Shown here: piece after piece, positions 45,136 to 56,648 of the stretch
Layout: the number at the start of each line of letters is the position of its first letter
Numbering within the stretch: the stretch's first letter is position 1
Source: Ailurus styani
Taxonomy: Eukaryota > Chordata > Mammalia > Carnivora > Ailuridae
Direction: 5' to 3'
Assembly (NCBI GenBank): GCA_002007465.1
Contig: LNAC01000860.1
Coordinates: 317,225-381,224 of the forward strand
DNA: 64,000 bases
Translations under genes and position numbers: made by a program
Notes under the pieces: generated by a model
The model's input: only the letters and a program-made list of their open reading frames with translations
Told to the model about the DNA's origin: nothing
Databases searched by the model: none

Positions 45136-45211
45136 ACATTTCAATTTCTAATTTTCCATCATGTCACCTCCCTTTGTGTTCTTTTCTGGGGAAGGATACT
45201 TCCATCTACCC
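44954..45211. repeat. Segment A, first copy (abuts single N)
   Basis: About 258 bp from TGGGTGGCTCAGTGGAATAA through ACTTCCATCTACC. It is repeated with scattered substitutions and small indels at 45213-45472. It ends at the single N at 45212. Confidence 0.9.
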
Positions 45212-45212
45212 N
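45212..45212. other. Single-base assembly gap
   Basis: One N exactly at the junction of two near-identical segments, suggesting joined contig ends. Confidence 0.95.
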
Positions 45213-45472
45213 TGGGTGGCTCAGTGGAATAAGCATCTGCCTTCAGCTCAGATCATGATCCCAGGGTCCTGGGATTGAGTCCCGCATTGGGCTCCCTCTT
45301 TAATGGGGAGTCTGGTTCTCTCTCTGCCCTTTCCCATGCATTGTCTCTCTTTCCCTCTTTCACGAAAATAAATAAATATCTTTAAATAAAAAAAACACAT
45401 TTCAATCTCTAATTTTCCATCATGTCACCTCCCTTTGTGTTCTTCTCTGGGGAAGGTTACTTCCATCTACCT
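45213..45472. repeat. Segment A, second copy (includes a Can-SINE)
   Basis: The second copy of 44954-45211, starting immediately after the N. Differences are of allelic scale (for example GACTGAGTCC versus GATTGAGTCC, and an extra AAAT in the SINE tail). The Can-SINE part is 45213-45397 and lacks its first few head bases. Confidence 0.9.
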
Positions 45473-46153
45473 AAGTGTTCAGCCAGAGAAAAATGTAAGC
45501 CTGGGATTATTTTAGTTTCTTCCCTCTGCCTTACTTTCCACATCCAGTCATGCTCCTGCTTGTCCAGCTTGGGGATGTCTTCATTCCCTCTCCTCCTTCC
45601 CACCCCACCGGGAGTCTTCATCTGCAGGCTGATCTCTTGTGAAAGGTGTGTTGCCCATCTCTTTCCTCTGTGATGACTTCAGTAATCCACCTCTACCCTC
45701 TTCCCAAGTACTCTTTGCAAACACAAGTTGGACCCTTATCCCTCCCTGTGCAAATGCCCTGTGGCTCCCCATAGCTCACCTATGTGGATGAAATGTCTGT
45801 TCTTTGTCAGGATCAATCACCTTTTGATGGGATTCTTGCCCCCTTGGGCAGTTTTAATTCTTGTCCCCTTGCCAAAAATGTTATAGTTCAAGAATAAGGT
45901 AGTCTTATAGATTCTTAGAGATAGTGTGCTCCTGCAACCCTCTGGACTTTTGTGCATTAATTTTCCCCAGAATGGTACTTACCTTCCATTCCCACAGGTC
46001 TGTTGGCAAGTACCTGAGTCTTTATATACTTTCCTGCAAAGCTCCTCTGTTCTCAATGGAGAAAACTTACCATTATCCCCATTCTTTCTTTCTGCTATAT
46101 TCCAGATATCCTTGAAAGAACTAAATTGCGTTACTTATTTTTAAAAAATTATT

Positions 46154-46221
<68 letters not shown>

Positions 46222-46380
46222 CATGAGTGGGAGAAGCAGAGGGAGAGGAAGAGAATCCCAAGCAGATGCCATGACGAGCACAGAGCCCCATGTGGGGCTT
46301 GATCTCATGACCCTGAGCTGAAATCAAAAGTCAGATGCTTAACCAAAGGAGCCACCCTGGTGCCCATAAATTGCCTTACT
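45473..46380. repeat. Segment B, first copy (ends at N gap)
   Basis: About 908 bp from AAGTGTTCAGCCAGAG through AAATTGCCTTACT. It is repeated almost identically at 46621-47533 and ends exactly at the N run. Outside the embedded Can-SINE, no gene was recognised. Confidence 0.93.
46137..46366 (-). mobile_element. Older Can-SINE with (TG)n(GA)n middle
   Basis: An AAAATTATTTA tail is followed by (TG)n about 46157-46192 and (GA)n about 46193-46221, then AAGCAGATGCCATGACGAGC and GAGCCACCCTGGTGCCC. The duplication aaattgcgttact / aaattgccttact flanks it. The TG run has expanded inside the SINE. Confidence 0.9.
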
Positions 46381-46620
46381 NNNNNNNNNNNNNNNNNNNN
46401 NNNNNNNNNNNNNNNNNNNNNNNNNNNNNNNNNNNNNNNNNNNNNNNNNNNNNNNNNNNNNNNNNNNNNNNNNNNNNNNNNNNNNNNNNNNNNNNNNNNN
46501 NNNNNNNNNNNNNNNNNNNNNNNNNNNNNNNNNNNNNNNNNNNNNNNNNNNNNNNNNNNNNNNNNNNNNNNNNNNNNNNNNNNNNNNNNNNNNNNNNNNN
46601 NNNNNNNNNNNNNNNNNNNN
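46381..46620. other. Assembly gap (240 N)
   Basis: A run of N separating the two copies of segment B. Confidence 1.
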
Positions 46621-47304
46621 AAGTGTTCAGCCAGAGAAAAATGTAAGCCTGGGATTATTTTAGTTTCTTCCCTCTGCCTTACTTTCCACATCCAGTCATG
46701 CTCCTGCTTGTCCAGCTTGGGGATGTCTTCATTCCCTCTCCTCCTTCCCACCCCACCGGGAGTCTTCATCTGCAGGCTGATCTCTCGTGAAAGGTGTGTT
46801 GCCCATCTCTTTCCTCTGTGATGACTTCAGTAATCCACCTCTACCCTCTTCCCAAGTACTCTTTGCAAACACAAGTTGGACCCTATCCCTCCCTGTGCAA
46901 ATGCCCCGTGGCTCCCCATAGCTCACCTATGTGGATGAAATGTCTGTTCTTTGTCAGGATCAATCACTTTTTGATGGGATTCTTGCCCCCTTGGGCAGTT
47001 TTAATTCTTGTCCCCTTGCCAAAAATGTTATAGTTCAAGAATAAGGTAGTCTTATAGATTCTTAGAGATAGTGTGCTCCTGCAACCCTCTGGACTTTTGT
47101 CCATTAATTTATTTTCCCCAGAATGGTACTTACCTTCCATTCCCACAGGTCTGTTGGCAAGTACCCGAGTCTTTATATACTTTCCTGCAAAGCTCCTCTG
47201 TTCTCAATGGAGAAAACTTACCATTATCCCCATTCTTTCTTTCTGCTATATTCCAGATATCCTTGAAAGAACTAAATTGCGTTACTTATTTTTAAAAAAT
47301 TATT

Positions 47305-47375
<71 letters not shown>

Positions 47376-47533
47376 ATGAGTGGGAGAAGCAGAGGGAGAG
47401 GAAGAGAATCCCAAGCAGATGCCATGACGAGCACAGAGCCCCATGTGGGGCTTGATCTCATGACCCTGAGCTGAAATCAAAAGTCAGATGCTTAACCAAA
47501 GGAGCCACCCTGGTGCCCATAAATTGCCTTACT
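46621..47533. repeat. Segment B, second copy (starts at N gap)
   Basis: About 913 bp, nearly identical to 45473-46380. Differences seen include GACCCTTATCCCTCC versus GACCCTATCCCTCC, GCATTAATTTTCC versus CCATTAATTTATTTTCC, and different (GA)n length. After 47533 the sequence continues into DNA not present before the gap. Confidence 0.93.
47288..47520 (-). mobile_element. Older Can-SINE with (TG)n(GA)n (second copy of the same element)
   Basis: The same element as 46137-46366, inside the second copy of segment B. Its right flank is intact here: aaattgccttact continues into ATTTTAAATG. Confidence 0.9.
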
Positions 47534-47664
47534 ATTTTAAATGCACACACAAGGTTCCTCATTTAACAGAGCACATGCTGAGGCAGGGAGGGCTCTTTCC
47601 TTTGAAATCAAACCTAACTCAGTACACCACATCTCAACAAAATTTGAGTGGGCTAATGAATGCC

Positions 47665-47842
47665 ATCTGGTGCCCCTGCTGGGCTTGTCACCCAGTTGAT
47701 GAATCACATGCTCCCCAAGTCACTGGGGGAACTAAAAAATATGGATTCCAGGTATTCCTGAATTAGAACCCAAGACACAGATTTCTAACAGGTTCCCCCG
47801 CTGATTCTAAAGCAGCCACAGAAGACATTTGGGAGTCACTAA
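47665..47842 (+). mobile_element. MER5-like DNA transposon relic
   Basis: CCAAGACACAGATTTCTAACAGGTTCCCCCGCTGATTC-type text and a terminal TTTGGGAGTCACTA resemble the 3' half of MER5-type elements (GCATTTCTAACAAGTTCCC ... GAGAACCACT). Strongly diverged. Confidence 0.5.
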
Positions 47843-49640
47843 TTCCAACCATCTTAGATGCATGAATGCTCCTTGACTCTGGAAGATAGGTGGTTCTCAG
47901 CTTCCTCAGGTTAAAATCTTCTTTCGTTTCTCGCACTAATATTCGATGACATAACAGACATTGAACTGGCCATGTTGCAACTCTACACAGCCCATTAGCC
48001 ACCGTTGGCCTCCACACACCCGGGACTTGATGGTGTTCCAGGAGTTCATTCACGTTCTGGCCCTTTCATCTTTATGTGTCATGCTGTCTTGGGATGGCCC
48101 AGCTGATGGCAGTATGACCTCAGGAAATGACTTTGGTGGGGGATGATTCATGGGAGTGGCCACGAGGTGGCAGCATTGCACGGTGTTCTGATTTAACTGA
48201 AGGCTGGAACTGCTGCTTGGACTTCTCACAGTTGAAAAGCCTCATATCCCTAATTGGTTTAGAAGCAAGCCTTACCTTCTTCCAAGGATGCTAAGTGAAT
48301 GTTTCAAACGCTGCCTCCGCTGCGTGATTTGCATTGTTTCGGATAAAATAGTATATGCTCAATCCCTTCATACCTGGAATGTGGACAGAAACGCTTGATC
48401 GCTTTGTGTTATTGCAAAAAGAAAAATCTCCATGGATAGAAGGGCACAATATGTCTTCATCAATCATTAGTGACTTAAGGTGAAGGCTAGAAGCAGGTTT
48501 TGAAGGGTTTTGTGAGGTCTTGAAGGATTTGGACGGCACAGGGGTGTGGCAAAGACCCATTCCCCAGGAGGCTGCCACAGGCAGAGAGGTCTGAGGACCT
48601 CAGGGAATTCAGATCTCCTGCAAAGTAGGCTGGCCTTTTCAGCCAGGGTCCCAGGCTCCCAGGCACCACTGCGGGCTCAGCCCTCCCTGAAACTCCAGTT
48701 TTCAAGATCTGTTTGAATTTTTTTTTTTCCAATATGAAGTCTCTCAATTCTCCAATATTGGCGCAACTAATTCAAATAACCTACAGCAGAACAAACAAAA
48801 TACAACCATGAGCCAAGTTCAATCTTTGCCTGCCAGCTGGCAGCTCCTGTGTTTCTGGAAGGGTTAAAAAGGTCAGGAGTGAGGCTCCAAGGTGTCAGAA
48901 AGGGATGATGGGGACCAGGACCACCACAGTTTTGCACTTTGGGTTTTCTCCCAGAAGAAGCACGTTAAATATTCTTCAGAGCGTTTGTCACTCACAGAGG
49001 ATGCAGATGTCTATGAAAGTATTATTTTCTTCAAAGAGAGTCTCCAGAAGAAGTAGTTGCTATTTGAATTTTTAAATAGTGTTAGAACTGCTCCCTTAGG
49101 TTATTTTTGCTGGCTTTATTGGCAGGGAAATCATGCTTCTACTTGTGCCATAGAAATATTTTCATAAATAATAATTGCCATAATATTTCTATGTGACATT
49201 TAATTTTTTTGTCTATATTGGACATTTATTTGTTATTTTTACTGATTATGAAAGTCATACATGCCCTTTGGGAGCAGGAAGTGGGGGGACCTCAAACACT
49301 ATATAAACGTTTTATAAGCCATAAAAAATAGAAAAATCAATGTCTTCTCAACTCCTCACAACACTCCTCTCCACCTACATCATGATAACAACCTTGTGTG
49401 TTTTTACAGACTTTGTTTATGCATAAAATGTCAATAGGGGATAAGTATGCAAATCTAGGTATTTATAGTTTGTGTTACCAAAAACGTATGATACTGGTTT
49501 GAAGTCCACTTTTTCATACAATAATATCATTTGAAGAATGGGTTAATATATTGACAGGATTGCTCATCTTGGAAGTCGCCCTCCCTAACAGACAGAACAA
49601 AGCTGTGTTCAAATTATAGGCCTCCTGTTGACATTCTAAT
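47843..49640. other. Unassigned, mostly unique sequence
   Basis: About 1.8 kb without a recognised gene or repeat. A poly-T run lies at about 48719-48728. Confidence 0.3.
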
Positions 49641-49653
49641 AGTTTCTGTCTTT

Positions 49654-49855
49654 TTTTTTTTTAAAGATTTTATTTATTTGTTTGACACAGAGAGAGAGAT
49701 TACCTGTAGGCAGAGAGGCAGGCAGAGAGAGGAGAGAGGAGGAAGCAGGCTCCCTGCTGAGCAGAGAGCCCGATGCGGGCCTCGATCCCAGGACCCTGAG
49801 ATCATGACCTGAGCCGATGGCAGAGGCTTTAACCCACTGAGCCATCCAGGCGCCC
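49654..49855 (-). mobile_element. Can-SINE, young, minus strand
   Basis: Reads TTTAAAGATTTTATTTATTT, GAGCAGAGAGCCCGATGCGG and TTTAACCCACTGAGCCATCC. The exact duplication agtttctgtcttt lies at 49641-49653 and 49856-49868. Confidence 0.95.
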
Positions 49856-49969
49856 AGTTTCTGTCTTTAATGGAAACATTTCTGGTTTTTCATAACTGAA
49901 CATAAGGCTGGTTTTGGTTTAGTGTATGTAATACTTTTAATAGATTAGGGAAGTATTCACCTATTTCTT

Positions 49970-50589
49970 TTTTGTTTAAAGGATTGATTTTATTTTATAT
50001 CGTGAATGGACATCAGCGCTGTCTGCTGAGATATTCACTTTTTTGATCTTCTAATGTGGTTAGTGATGTTAATAGATTTTCTTTTAGTGATCTATCCTTG
50101 TACCTTGGTGCAAACTTTACTTACTGTAGTATATTTTTCTTATGATATTCTACATAATTCTCTTTTGTAGGATGTGGGATCGACCCGTGCTTTTCTTTTC
50201 CTTCAGTTTTCATGCAGGCTTCTTAAGATTTGGTTTTATTGCTATGCTGGTCTTACAAGAATGATTTCAAATGTGCTTTTCATTTTTCTCTGGAATATTT
50301 AAAATAGTGTCCACATAATCTTTTATTTGATAATGTGGTAAGAATTTGTATGGTTGACCTGGTGTTTTCCAGGCTGAAGCTCTTTGACAGCTTTCTTAGG
50401 TTAGGTTTGTTTTAAAACCAACCCCCATTCCACTCCCATAATTCCACCATGTGCCAAGGATTGAGGTCTCTATCTCTTCTTGGGTCAGTTTTATTAATGT
50501 ATATATGTATTTAAAACATATGTATTTGTTGATGTGTGTATGTTATGTCCATATATGTATCTAGGTTTAGTTTAGTTACTTTATATTCA

Positions 50590-50644
<55 letters not shown>

Positions 50645-51480
50645 TTACTTTTTTCCTAAGTAAAGCTTAGTTACTTTTTTGCATATTACTGAATATATAT
50701 ATACATATATTCTTTTCTAAATCAGATTTATCCAGGTTAATCTACTTCTAAAGAAAGAACCAGCTCTGGGCTTGATTTATCATTTTTTAAATTTTCTAAT
50801 TTATTACTTTCTCATTAGCCTTATTAAATTTTTCTTCTTATGTTAATTTTTGCCTTTTTCTTATTCAGTTGGAAATTTGCTTTTGGAGTTCATTTACTTT
50901 TTTCACCTTCATATTTAGTACTGCACATGTGTAATATAAATTTGTCTCTGTACACAGCTTCAGCTAAATTCTCGTGTTGCCATTTTTATTTTCTTAATAT
51001 TTTGGAATTTAAGGCCCATTATGCTCACATTTTAATAATCTAAGATAAAGGCCAATTTTTAAAATTACTGGTTCAAAATATTTTTGAATTTATTGAATAT
51101 GTATAGTCAAGATATATTTTCTGTACTACTTTATTTTGTTATTTATATATAGTCATTGCTCTTTGTTTGTTTGTTTGTTTCTCCTTTTAATTATATCCTG
51201 CAGACTTTGCTTCGGTATTGTGGTTTTTCATAATTTGGTACATAAAGATCTATGCTCAATATACCTACCTGATATATTATATACTTTACTATTATAAAAT
51301 ATACTTTTATTGTGTACACTTCCTCATCTGGTAATAAATTGAGATTGTTTCTTTTAGTTTTATTTTTTTAAGCTTTACCTGGAGTATTTGCTTGTTGTTA
51401 TGTTTTCAACATTTCTTATTCATTTCAATTGGCCTATGTCTCTTGTATAACTTATTTTAGTTTTCAGTGTAGATGTAATC
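49970..51480 (-). mobile_element. Old L1 ORF2 fragment, antisense
   Basis: Antisense L1 text: AGTGATGTTAATAGATTTTC, TATGCTGGTCTTACAAGAATG, CAGGTTAATCTACTTCTAAA, AACCAGCTCTGGGCTTGATTT and ATATTTTGGAATTTAAGGCCC. A (TA)n microsatellite has expanded inside it at about 50593-50642. Confidence 0.75.
50593..50642. repeat. (TA)n microsatellite
   Basis: About 50 bp of uninterrupted TA dinucleotide within L1 sequence. Confidence 0.95.
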
Positions 51481-52315
51481 TGAAAGATTTAAAAAACTGT
51501 TCACCTGTGTTTTATTTATTAATGTAACAAATACCTTTGATCCAAATAAAAAAGAATATTGAGTAAATATATATTCACTAATGACACAGGGAAATGAGCT
51601 CCAGGGTTAAATGGTTAATAAAAATACCCCAAAGTACACCTGAGCATTAATTCTACTAAGGAAATCATTGCTACCATTGCTGTTTACCCCATTCCCAGGC
51701 AGTCCTCAGAAAGAGAGAAATAGAGGAGAGCTTCCCTGCCTCTTTTTCTTGGGTTATTAGCTCTTGAATTAAAGCACACGGGGGCATCTGCTGACATAGC
51801 CTAACTCATGGGCTTGTACCCAAGTTTCAAGGGGGGAAGAGAATATTTATTTCCATTTTTATAGTTAGGAGGTCTTTCCTACCTGTTAGGAGTGAAAAAT
51901 GGAATTCTTTACACATACAAGCAGCTCAGACTCTACAAAGCAGAAAATGAGACAAATGTGCACCACTATTCTTTTAACGGGTTACCTTTGTAATTAAAAA
52001 AAAACATACCTAATCTCTATTTCTTGTTTTATTGCCTTTAAACTGTACTTACGGATAATCTGTAATGAGATGTGAAGAAATTAACATATGCTTGTTTCTT
52101 CCCATTTCTTTTTACCTCTTCTACCTCCCAATATTTATGAAGTATACTCTTTCACATGGTCAACACTTAAAATGTTGTCATTTTGCTTTACAATTTTAAT
52201 TCACTTAAGTCATCCAATGAGTGCGAAAAGTGCTCATTTTGTATTCTACTGCAATAAGTCAAGGATGCATATTAAAACCCCTAGTTTTAACATCAAGTAA
52301 TAGGAGAGTAAGCCA
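51481..52315. other. Unassigned AT-rich sequence
   Basis: No gene or repeat was confidently recognised. Confidence 0.3.
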
Positions 52316-52319
52316 GCAG

Positions 52320-53330
52320 AGATGAGAATGACATAATCAAAAACAATCCTCCCAAAAAAAGCAAGGGAGGAAGGAAAAAGAGCCACAGAATAAGTGGGAT
52401 TCATAGCCAGATTTTGAGAGGATTATTACAAATTGACAAGAAAAAGACAGAGGAACCAACAGAAGAATGTACAAGAAACTTGAATAGACACTTCTCAGAA
52501 GACAATATCCATATGGCTGATAAGCACCTGTAAAAGAACTTAAGCCCATAGTGGAATAAACCCACAGAGGAAACACCAGTCCAAATAAACCAGAAGAGTT
52601 AAAATTCAATGACCGGGCGCCTGGGTGGCTCAGTGGGTTAAAGCCTCTGCTTTCGGCCCAGGTCATGATCTCAGTGTCCTGGGATCGAGGCCCGCATCGG
52701 GCTCTCTGCTCGGCAGGGAGCCTGCTTCCTCCTCTCCCTGTCTCTCTGCCTACTTGTAATCTCTCTCTCTGTGTCAAATAAATAAATAAAATCTTAAAAA
52801 AAAAAAAAATAAAATTCAATGACCATCAGCGCCACCTACTTGCAAAAATAGGGAGCAATTAGAACTCTTACCCCCCTTCTATTTGGAGTGGAAATTAGCA
52901 CCTTCTAAAATTGAACACAGTGACCCAGGCTTTACTACTATGTGTAGTCTCTATGGGAATGCATTATCGGTGCAGAAAAGTTCGGTCCCAGAAGTTCGTA
53001 GCATCAATATTCCTAATAGCCTCATACTGGAAATAATTCAAATAACCATCAACAGTAGAATAATGAAACGTTGGTTTATACCAGGCATACTGCACATTAA
53101 TGAAAACGAATTAACTACATCCAAATGCAAAAACTTGGATGATTCTCACAAACATAACATCCCATTAAAAAAAAAAAAACAGGCACAAAACATATGTATT
53201 GTAGGATTCTTTAAGATGAAGTTCAAAAGTTGGCAAGACTAATCAGTGCTAGAAATCAAGGCAGTGGACTAAGAGGGAGCATGAGAGAGGCTTGGGGGGG
53301 GGGATTCATGCTCTGTGTCTTTGATTTGGG
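52320..53330 (+). mobile_element. Old L1 3' portion, sense, split by a Can-SINE
   Basis: Text such as CTTGAATAGACACTTCTCAGAAG and ATATGGCTGATAAGCACC (ORF2 end region), then CAAATAACCATCAACAGTAG, ACTTGGATGATTCTCACAAACATAA and AGTTCAAAAGTTGGCAAGACTA, matches L1M sense sequence on both sides of the SINE. Non-coding. Confidence 0.78.
52615..52810 (+). mobile_element. Can-SINE, young, nested in L1
   Basis: Reads GGGCGCCTGGGTGGCTCAGT, GGGATCGAGGCCCGCATCGG and an A-rich tail. The exact 14-bp duplication aaaattcaatgacc lies at 52601-52614 and 52811-52824. Confidence 0.96.
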
Positions 53331-53344
53331 TTATAAGAACATGG

Positions 53345-53810
53345 ATATTTTATTGATTATTGTATATTGTATAATGTCTCCCCAAAACTTAGTGGCTTCA
53401 AACAATAATAATTTGGTGACTCCTAGCTGCTGTCGATCAGGAATTCAGAGCCGGCGTGGGAGTGTGGTGACATTCTGATTCATGACATCTGGGGCGTTGG
53501 TTGGAAGACTGAAAAGCTGAGACCTCGGTCACCTGAAGGCTTGACAGGGGCAGGAGCATTTCCTCCCAAGGGGGTCCGCTCACAAGGCTGGTGGTTGGCG
53601 CTGGCGAAATCTTCCCTCTACACAGAGCTGCTTGAGTGCCCTTGCAAGTTTCTGCTGACTTCTCCCAGAAAGAGAGATCCAGAGGCTGAGGAAAAAGCTG
53701 TCATGTCTTTTATGATCTAGCCTTGGAAGTCCCACAACATCCCTTGGGAAGTATTGCACAATTCAATACAGAGGGGAACACAGGAGGGGGTGAAGCCAGG
53801 AGGCGTAAGG
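53345..53810 (-). mobile_element. Ancient LTR-like interspersed repeat, family unresolved
   Basis: The text ATGTCTCCCCAAAACTTAGTGGCTTCAAAC, followed by GATCAGGAATTCAGAGC, CTGAAGGCTTGACAGGGGC, GAGCTGCTTGAGTGCCC and GTCATGTCTTTTATGATCTAGCC, is a string I recognise as a common mammalian interspersed repeat of probable ERVL/MaLR LTR type, in antisense. I cannot name the subfamily. Confidence 0.55.
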
Positions 53811-53892
53811 CATTGAGGCTGCCCCTCAGCGTGGGAAGTGTTCGCTTCTGCACCTTCCTGTAAGTATGCTGAGCTTCAATATAATGTTTACT

Positions 53893-54085
53893 AGAGAGCC
53901 ACCTAGGTGTTTTGGTTGGTTAAGCGTCTGACTTTTGGTTTCAGCTCAGGTCAGGATCTCAGGGTCTTGAGATCAAGCCCTGTGCTGGGTTCCATGCTTA
54001 GCACAGAGTCTGCGTTAAGATTCTTTTTCCTTTTCTCCGTGTCCTGCTCCCAAATCAATCAATCAATCTTAAAAAAATAAAATAA
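53893..54085 (+). mobile_element. Can-SINE, diverged, plus strand
   Basis: Reads GAGCCACCTAGGTGTTTTGG, GTTAAGCGTCTGAC and GTTTCAGCTCAGGTCAGGAT, with a CAAATCAATCAATCAATC tail. The duplication aatgtttact / aatgtttcct flanks it. Confidence 0.88.
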
Positions 54086-54182
54086 AATGTTTCCTCGAAA
54101 TAAGGTGGTTTTTTCTGAAATCAGTTTTTATCAACATTATTTAGAAAATAACAGCAATAAGATACTTTATAAGTCCCTTTTT

Positions 54183-54377
54183 ATTTTTCTTTAATTTTTT
54201 TTTTTTTGTCAAAGATTTTATTTATTTGAGAGAAAGCCCGAGCTGGGTAAAGGGTGGAGGGAGAAGCAGGCTTCTGGCTGAGCAGGGAGCCTGATGTGGG
54301 ACTCGATCCCAGAACTCCAGGACCATGACGCAAGCCAAAGGCAGACACTTAACTGACTGAGCCACCCAGGTGTCCCG
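54183..54377 (-). mobile_element. Can-SINE, minus strand
   Basis: Reads TCAAAGATTTTATTTATTTG, GGGACTCGATCCCAGAACTC and GAGCCACCCAGGTGTCCC. The duplication ataagtccctttt is seen at 54169-54181 and 54378-54390. Confidence 0.93.
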
Positions 54378-54390
54378 ATAAGTCCCTTTT

Positions 54391-54835
54391 TAAAGATGTT
54401 TCCATTATTATCATAATAGAATGAATTAGATGAACTATGTAACATCCCAAGCCTTTCAACGTGACAATACAGGGATCAAAATAGTCCCTACCTCATAGAC
54501 ATCTTTCGTGGTTTAAATAAATTATCTTCTTATGCTTGGTTGACAAAGGAGGGAACATATAATGGTAAACAAGGCAGTTTTTAAACACTGGGATCACATG
54601 ATGGTCAATGGTAATATTTTCAAAAATTGTTAAATGCATCATTGTTTCTGAAAATATAAGGGAAATCAGCATGGAGTTATCAAGATAACAAAACCTAAAG
54701 AGAGCAATGAAAGTTGAAAAAGAGGTGGAAATTCTGTGAAACTTTTATCTAGCATGAAGTTGTTAACATGATAGTTCATCCCTGTAACACCCAGCTGTCA
54801 TATCTGTGAGGCGCCCTCTGGTTTGTAAGTTCCTC
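54391..54835. other. Unassigned AT-rich sequence
   Basis: No gene or repeat was recognised. Confidence 0.3.
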
Positions 54836-54839
54836 TCCC

Positions 54840-54982
54840 CTTTACCTCACGGTGCTCATGAGCATTCCGAGTCACCCAAGTAAGGGTCACTCTCATTTTA
54901 CTAAGAAGGAAGTAGATGATCAGAGAAATGAAATAATCTGTTGACTGTCACATAGTTGGTAAGTCACTGAGCCTGGACCTTG
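54840..54982 (-). mobile_element. MIR-type SINE relic, antisense
   Basis: Reads TCATTTTACTAAGAAGGAAGTAGATGATCAGAGAAATG and GTCACATAGTTGGTAAGTCA in pieces that follow the antisense MIR core and head. Confidence 0.65.
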
Positions 54983-54984
54983 TT

Positions 54985-55135
54985 TAATATTTTTTTAATT
55001 GAAATACAATCAACACACAGTATTCTATTAGTTTCAGGTGCACAATATAGGGATTCGACAATTCCACACATTACTCAGTGTTCATCTTGATAAACATACT
55101 CTTAATCCTCTTTCCCCCCCATAATTTCAACATAG
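54985..55135 (-). mobile_element. L1 fragment, antisense
   Basis: TTAATTGAAATACAATCAAC, TATTCTATTAGTTTCAGGTG and CATTACTCAGTGTTCATCTT match antisense L1 3'-region text. Confidence 0.7.
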
Positions 55136-56340
55136 TGCCTTCAATAGAACAAGGCCTGTTTAGACTTAAATTATCACAAAGAGTATGTTCTAAATTCTGT
55201 GCACAAGTAAGGCAACAAAATGTGCCTAGCATCTTAGAAAGACTTTCCGTAAAAGTTCATAAACACTAACGTTGGTAGTACTGATTGAAATAATCCAGGA
55301 CGATTCAGTTCCCCAAAACTCTTGAAGTTCAACTTTACCCAGCAAATTTTGGGGAAGAGAGGTGGAATGGTCACCTTTAAAATGCTGACAAATTATACTT
55401 GAGGTGACTTAAATGAGACTAAGACTATGATACTCTACACCAACCATATCATGCTTGTACACTAAGGTAAACTTGATAATTCTCGGTGATTTTAGACCAC
55501 TAGAAAATGTTGTGCTCTTAAATCCTAGTGAGCAATCCTCTCAGACTGTGCAGAAAATCCAGGTTAAGGAAGGTCCTTGTTAGATCTGACTCTTGAATTT
55601 TGTGTAAGGCTTCATCTTCGCCTCTACAATTGTCTGTTTCACATTCTCTACTTCTCGATTTTTCAATCTGCCTACACCAAGCAGAGATTTCTGCATCCAC
55701 AGAACGAAGCAAGTCCCAACTCTGTTTACATTCTTTTCTGCATATTTCTTCACCCAGCAGCGCCTCAGCTCTGAAGAGTGTTCAAGAGTAAACATGATTC
55801 TTTATACATGCTTGAAGAAGAGGTCACCCCAGCAAATACCATGTGACTCCAAGCCTTTGAAAGCTAATATTTAGCAACCTCTTGTGTTGTTCACTTTCAA
55901 AATATTTGTCTCTGGAAATATTGTGAGAACGAGTTTGTCAAGGGGAAGTCAAAGTGGACAAAACCCAATACTCAAAATGTTTCCCGCTCTCCAGGTCTGA
56001 GCTGCAGACAGATCAAAGCAAGTACCTACATCACCTGTGTTTCTTCTGGAAAAATAAACCCTGTAACCCGAGAGTCACACTCTAGACCTCCATCACACTA
56101 GGGGGAAGACAGTGTAGGGTTCAGGTAAGGGGATTTTTTAAATTATTTGGGATAAAAAATTTATGTGGCACCAAGAAAAGGGCACACATTGCCAAATTTA
56201 AAGCTGATTTCTATTTGGGGATTTCAAATTCAAATTTTTAAAGTTAATTATGTGTGGTTGGGCTTAAATGAAACATACATTTCCATCAAATTTCAAATGA
56301 CTTTTGTTTGTTTTTTTTTATTTTTATTTTTATTTTTATT
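55136..56340. other. Unassigned sequence
   Basis: No gene or repeat was confidently recognised. Overlapping open frames of 63-71 codons at 55518-55795 on both strands have no domain. Confidence 0.3.
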
Positions 56341-56349
56341 TTTTTTATT

Positions 56350-56550
56350 TATTTATTTTTAAAGATTTAATTTATTTATTTCACAGAGGGAGAGAGATCA
56401 CAAGGAGGCAGAGAGACAGGCAGAGAGAGAGAGGGGGAAGCAGGCTCCCCGCTGAGCAGGGAGCCTGATGCAGGCCTCGATCCCAGGACCCTGAGATCAT
56501 GACCTGAGCCAAAAGCCGAGGCTTTAACACACTGAGCCACCCAGGCGCCC
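56350..56550 (-). mobile_element. Can-SINE, young, minus strand
   Basis: Reads TTTAAAGATTTAATTTATTT, ATCACAAGGAGGCAGAGAGA and GGCTTTAACACACTGAGCC, with (TTTTTA)n as the expanded tail complement from about 56317. Confidence 0.93.
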
Positions 56551-56648
56551 TGTTTTTTTGTTTTTTTAAATGGATGATAAAGTCAACAGAACATATTATT
56601 TGAAGCAAATTTAAAAGGTTTGTTAAAGAAAAATTATTAAAGCCTTTG

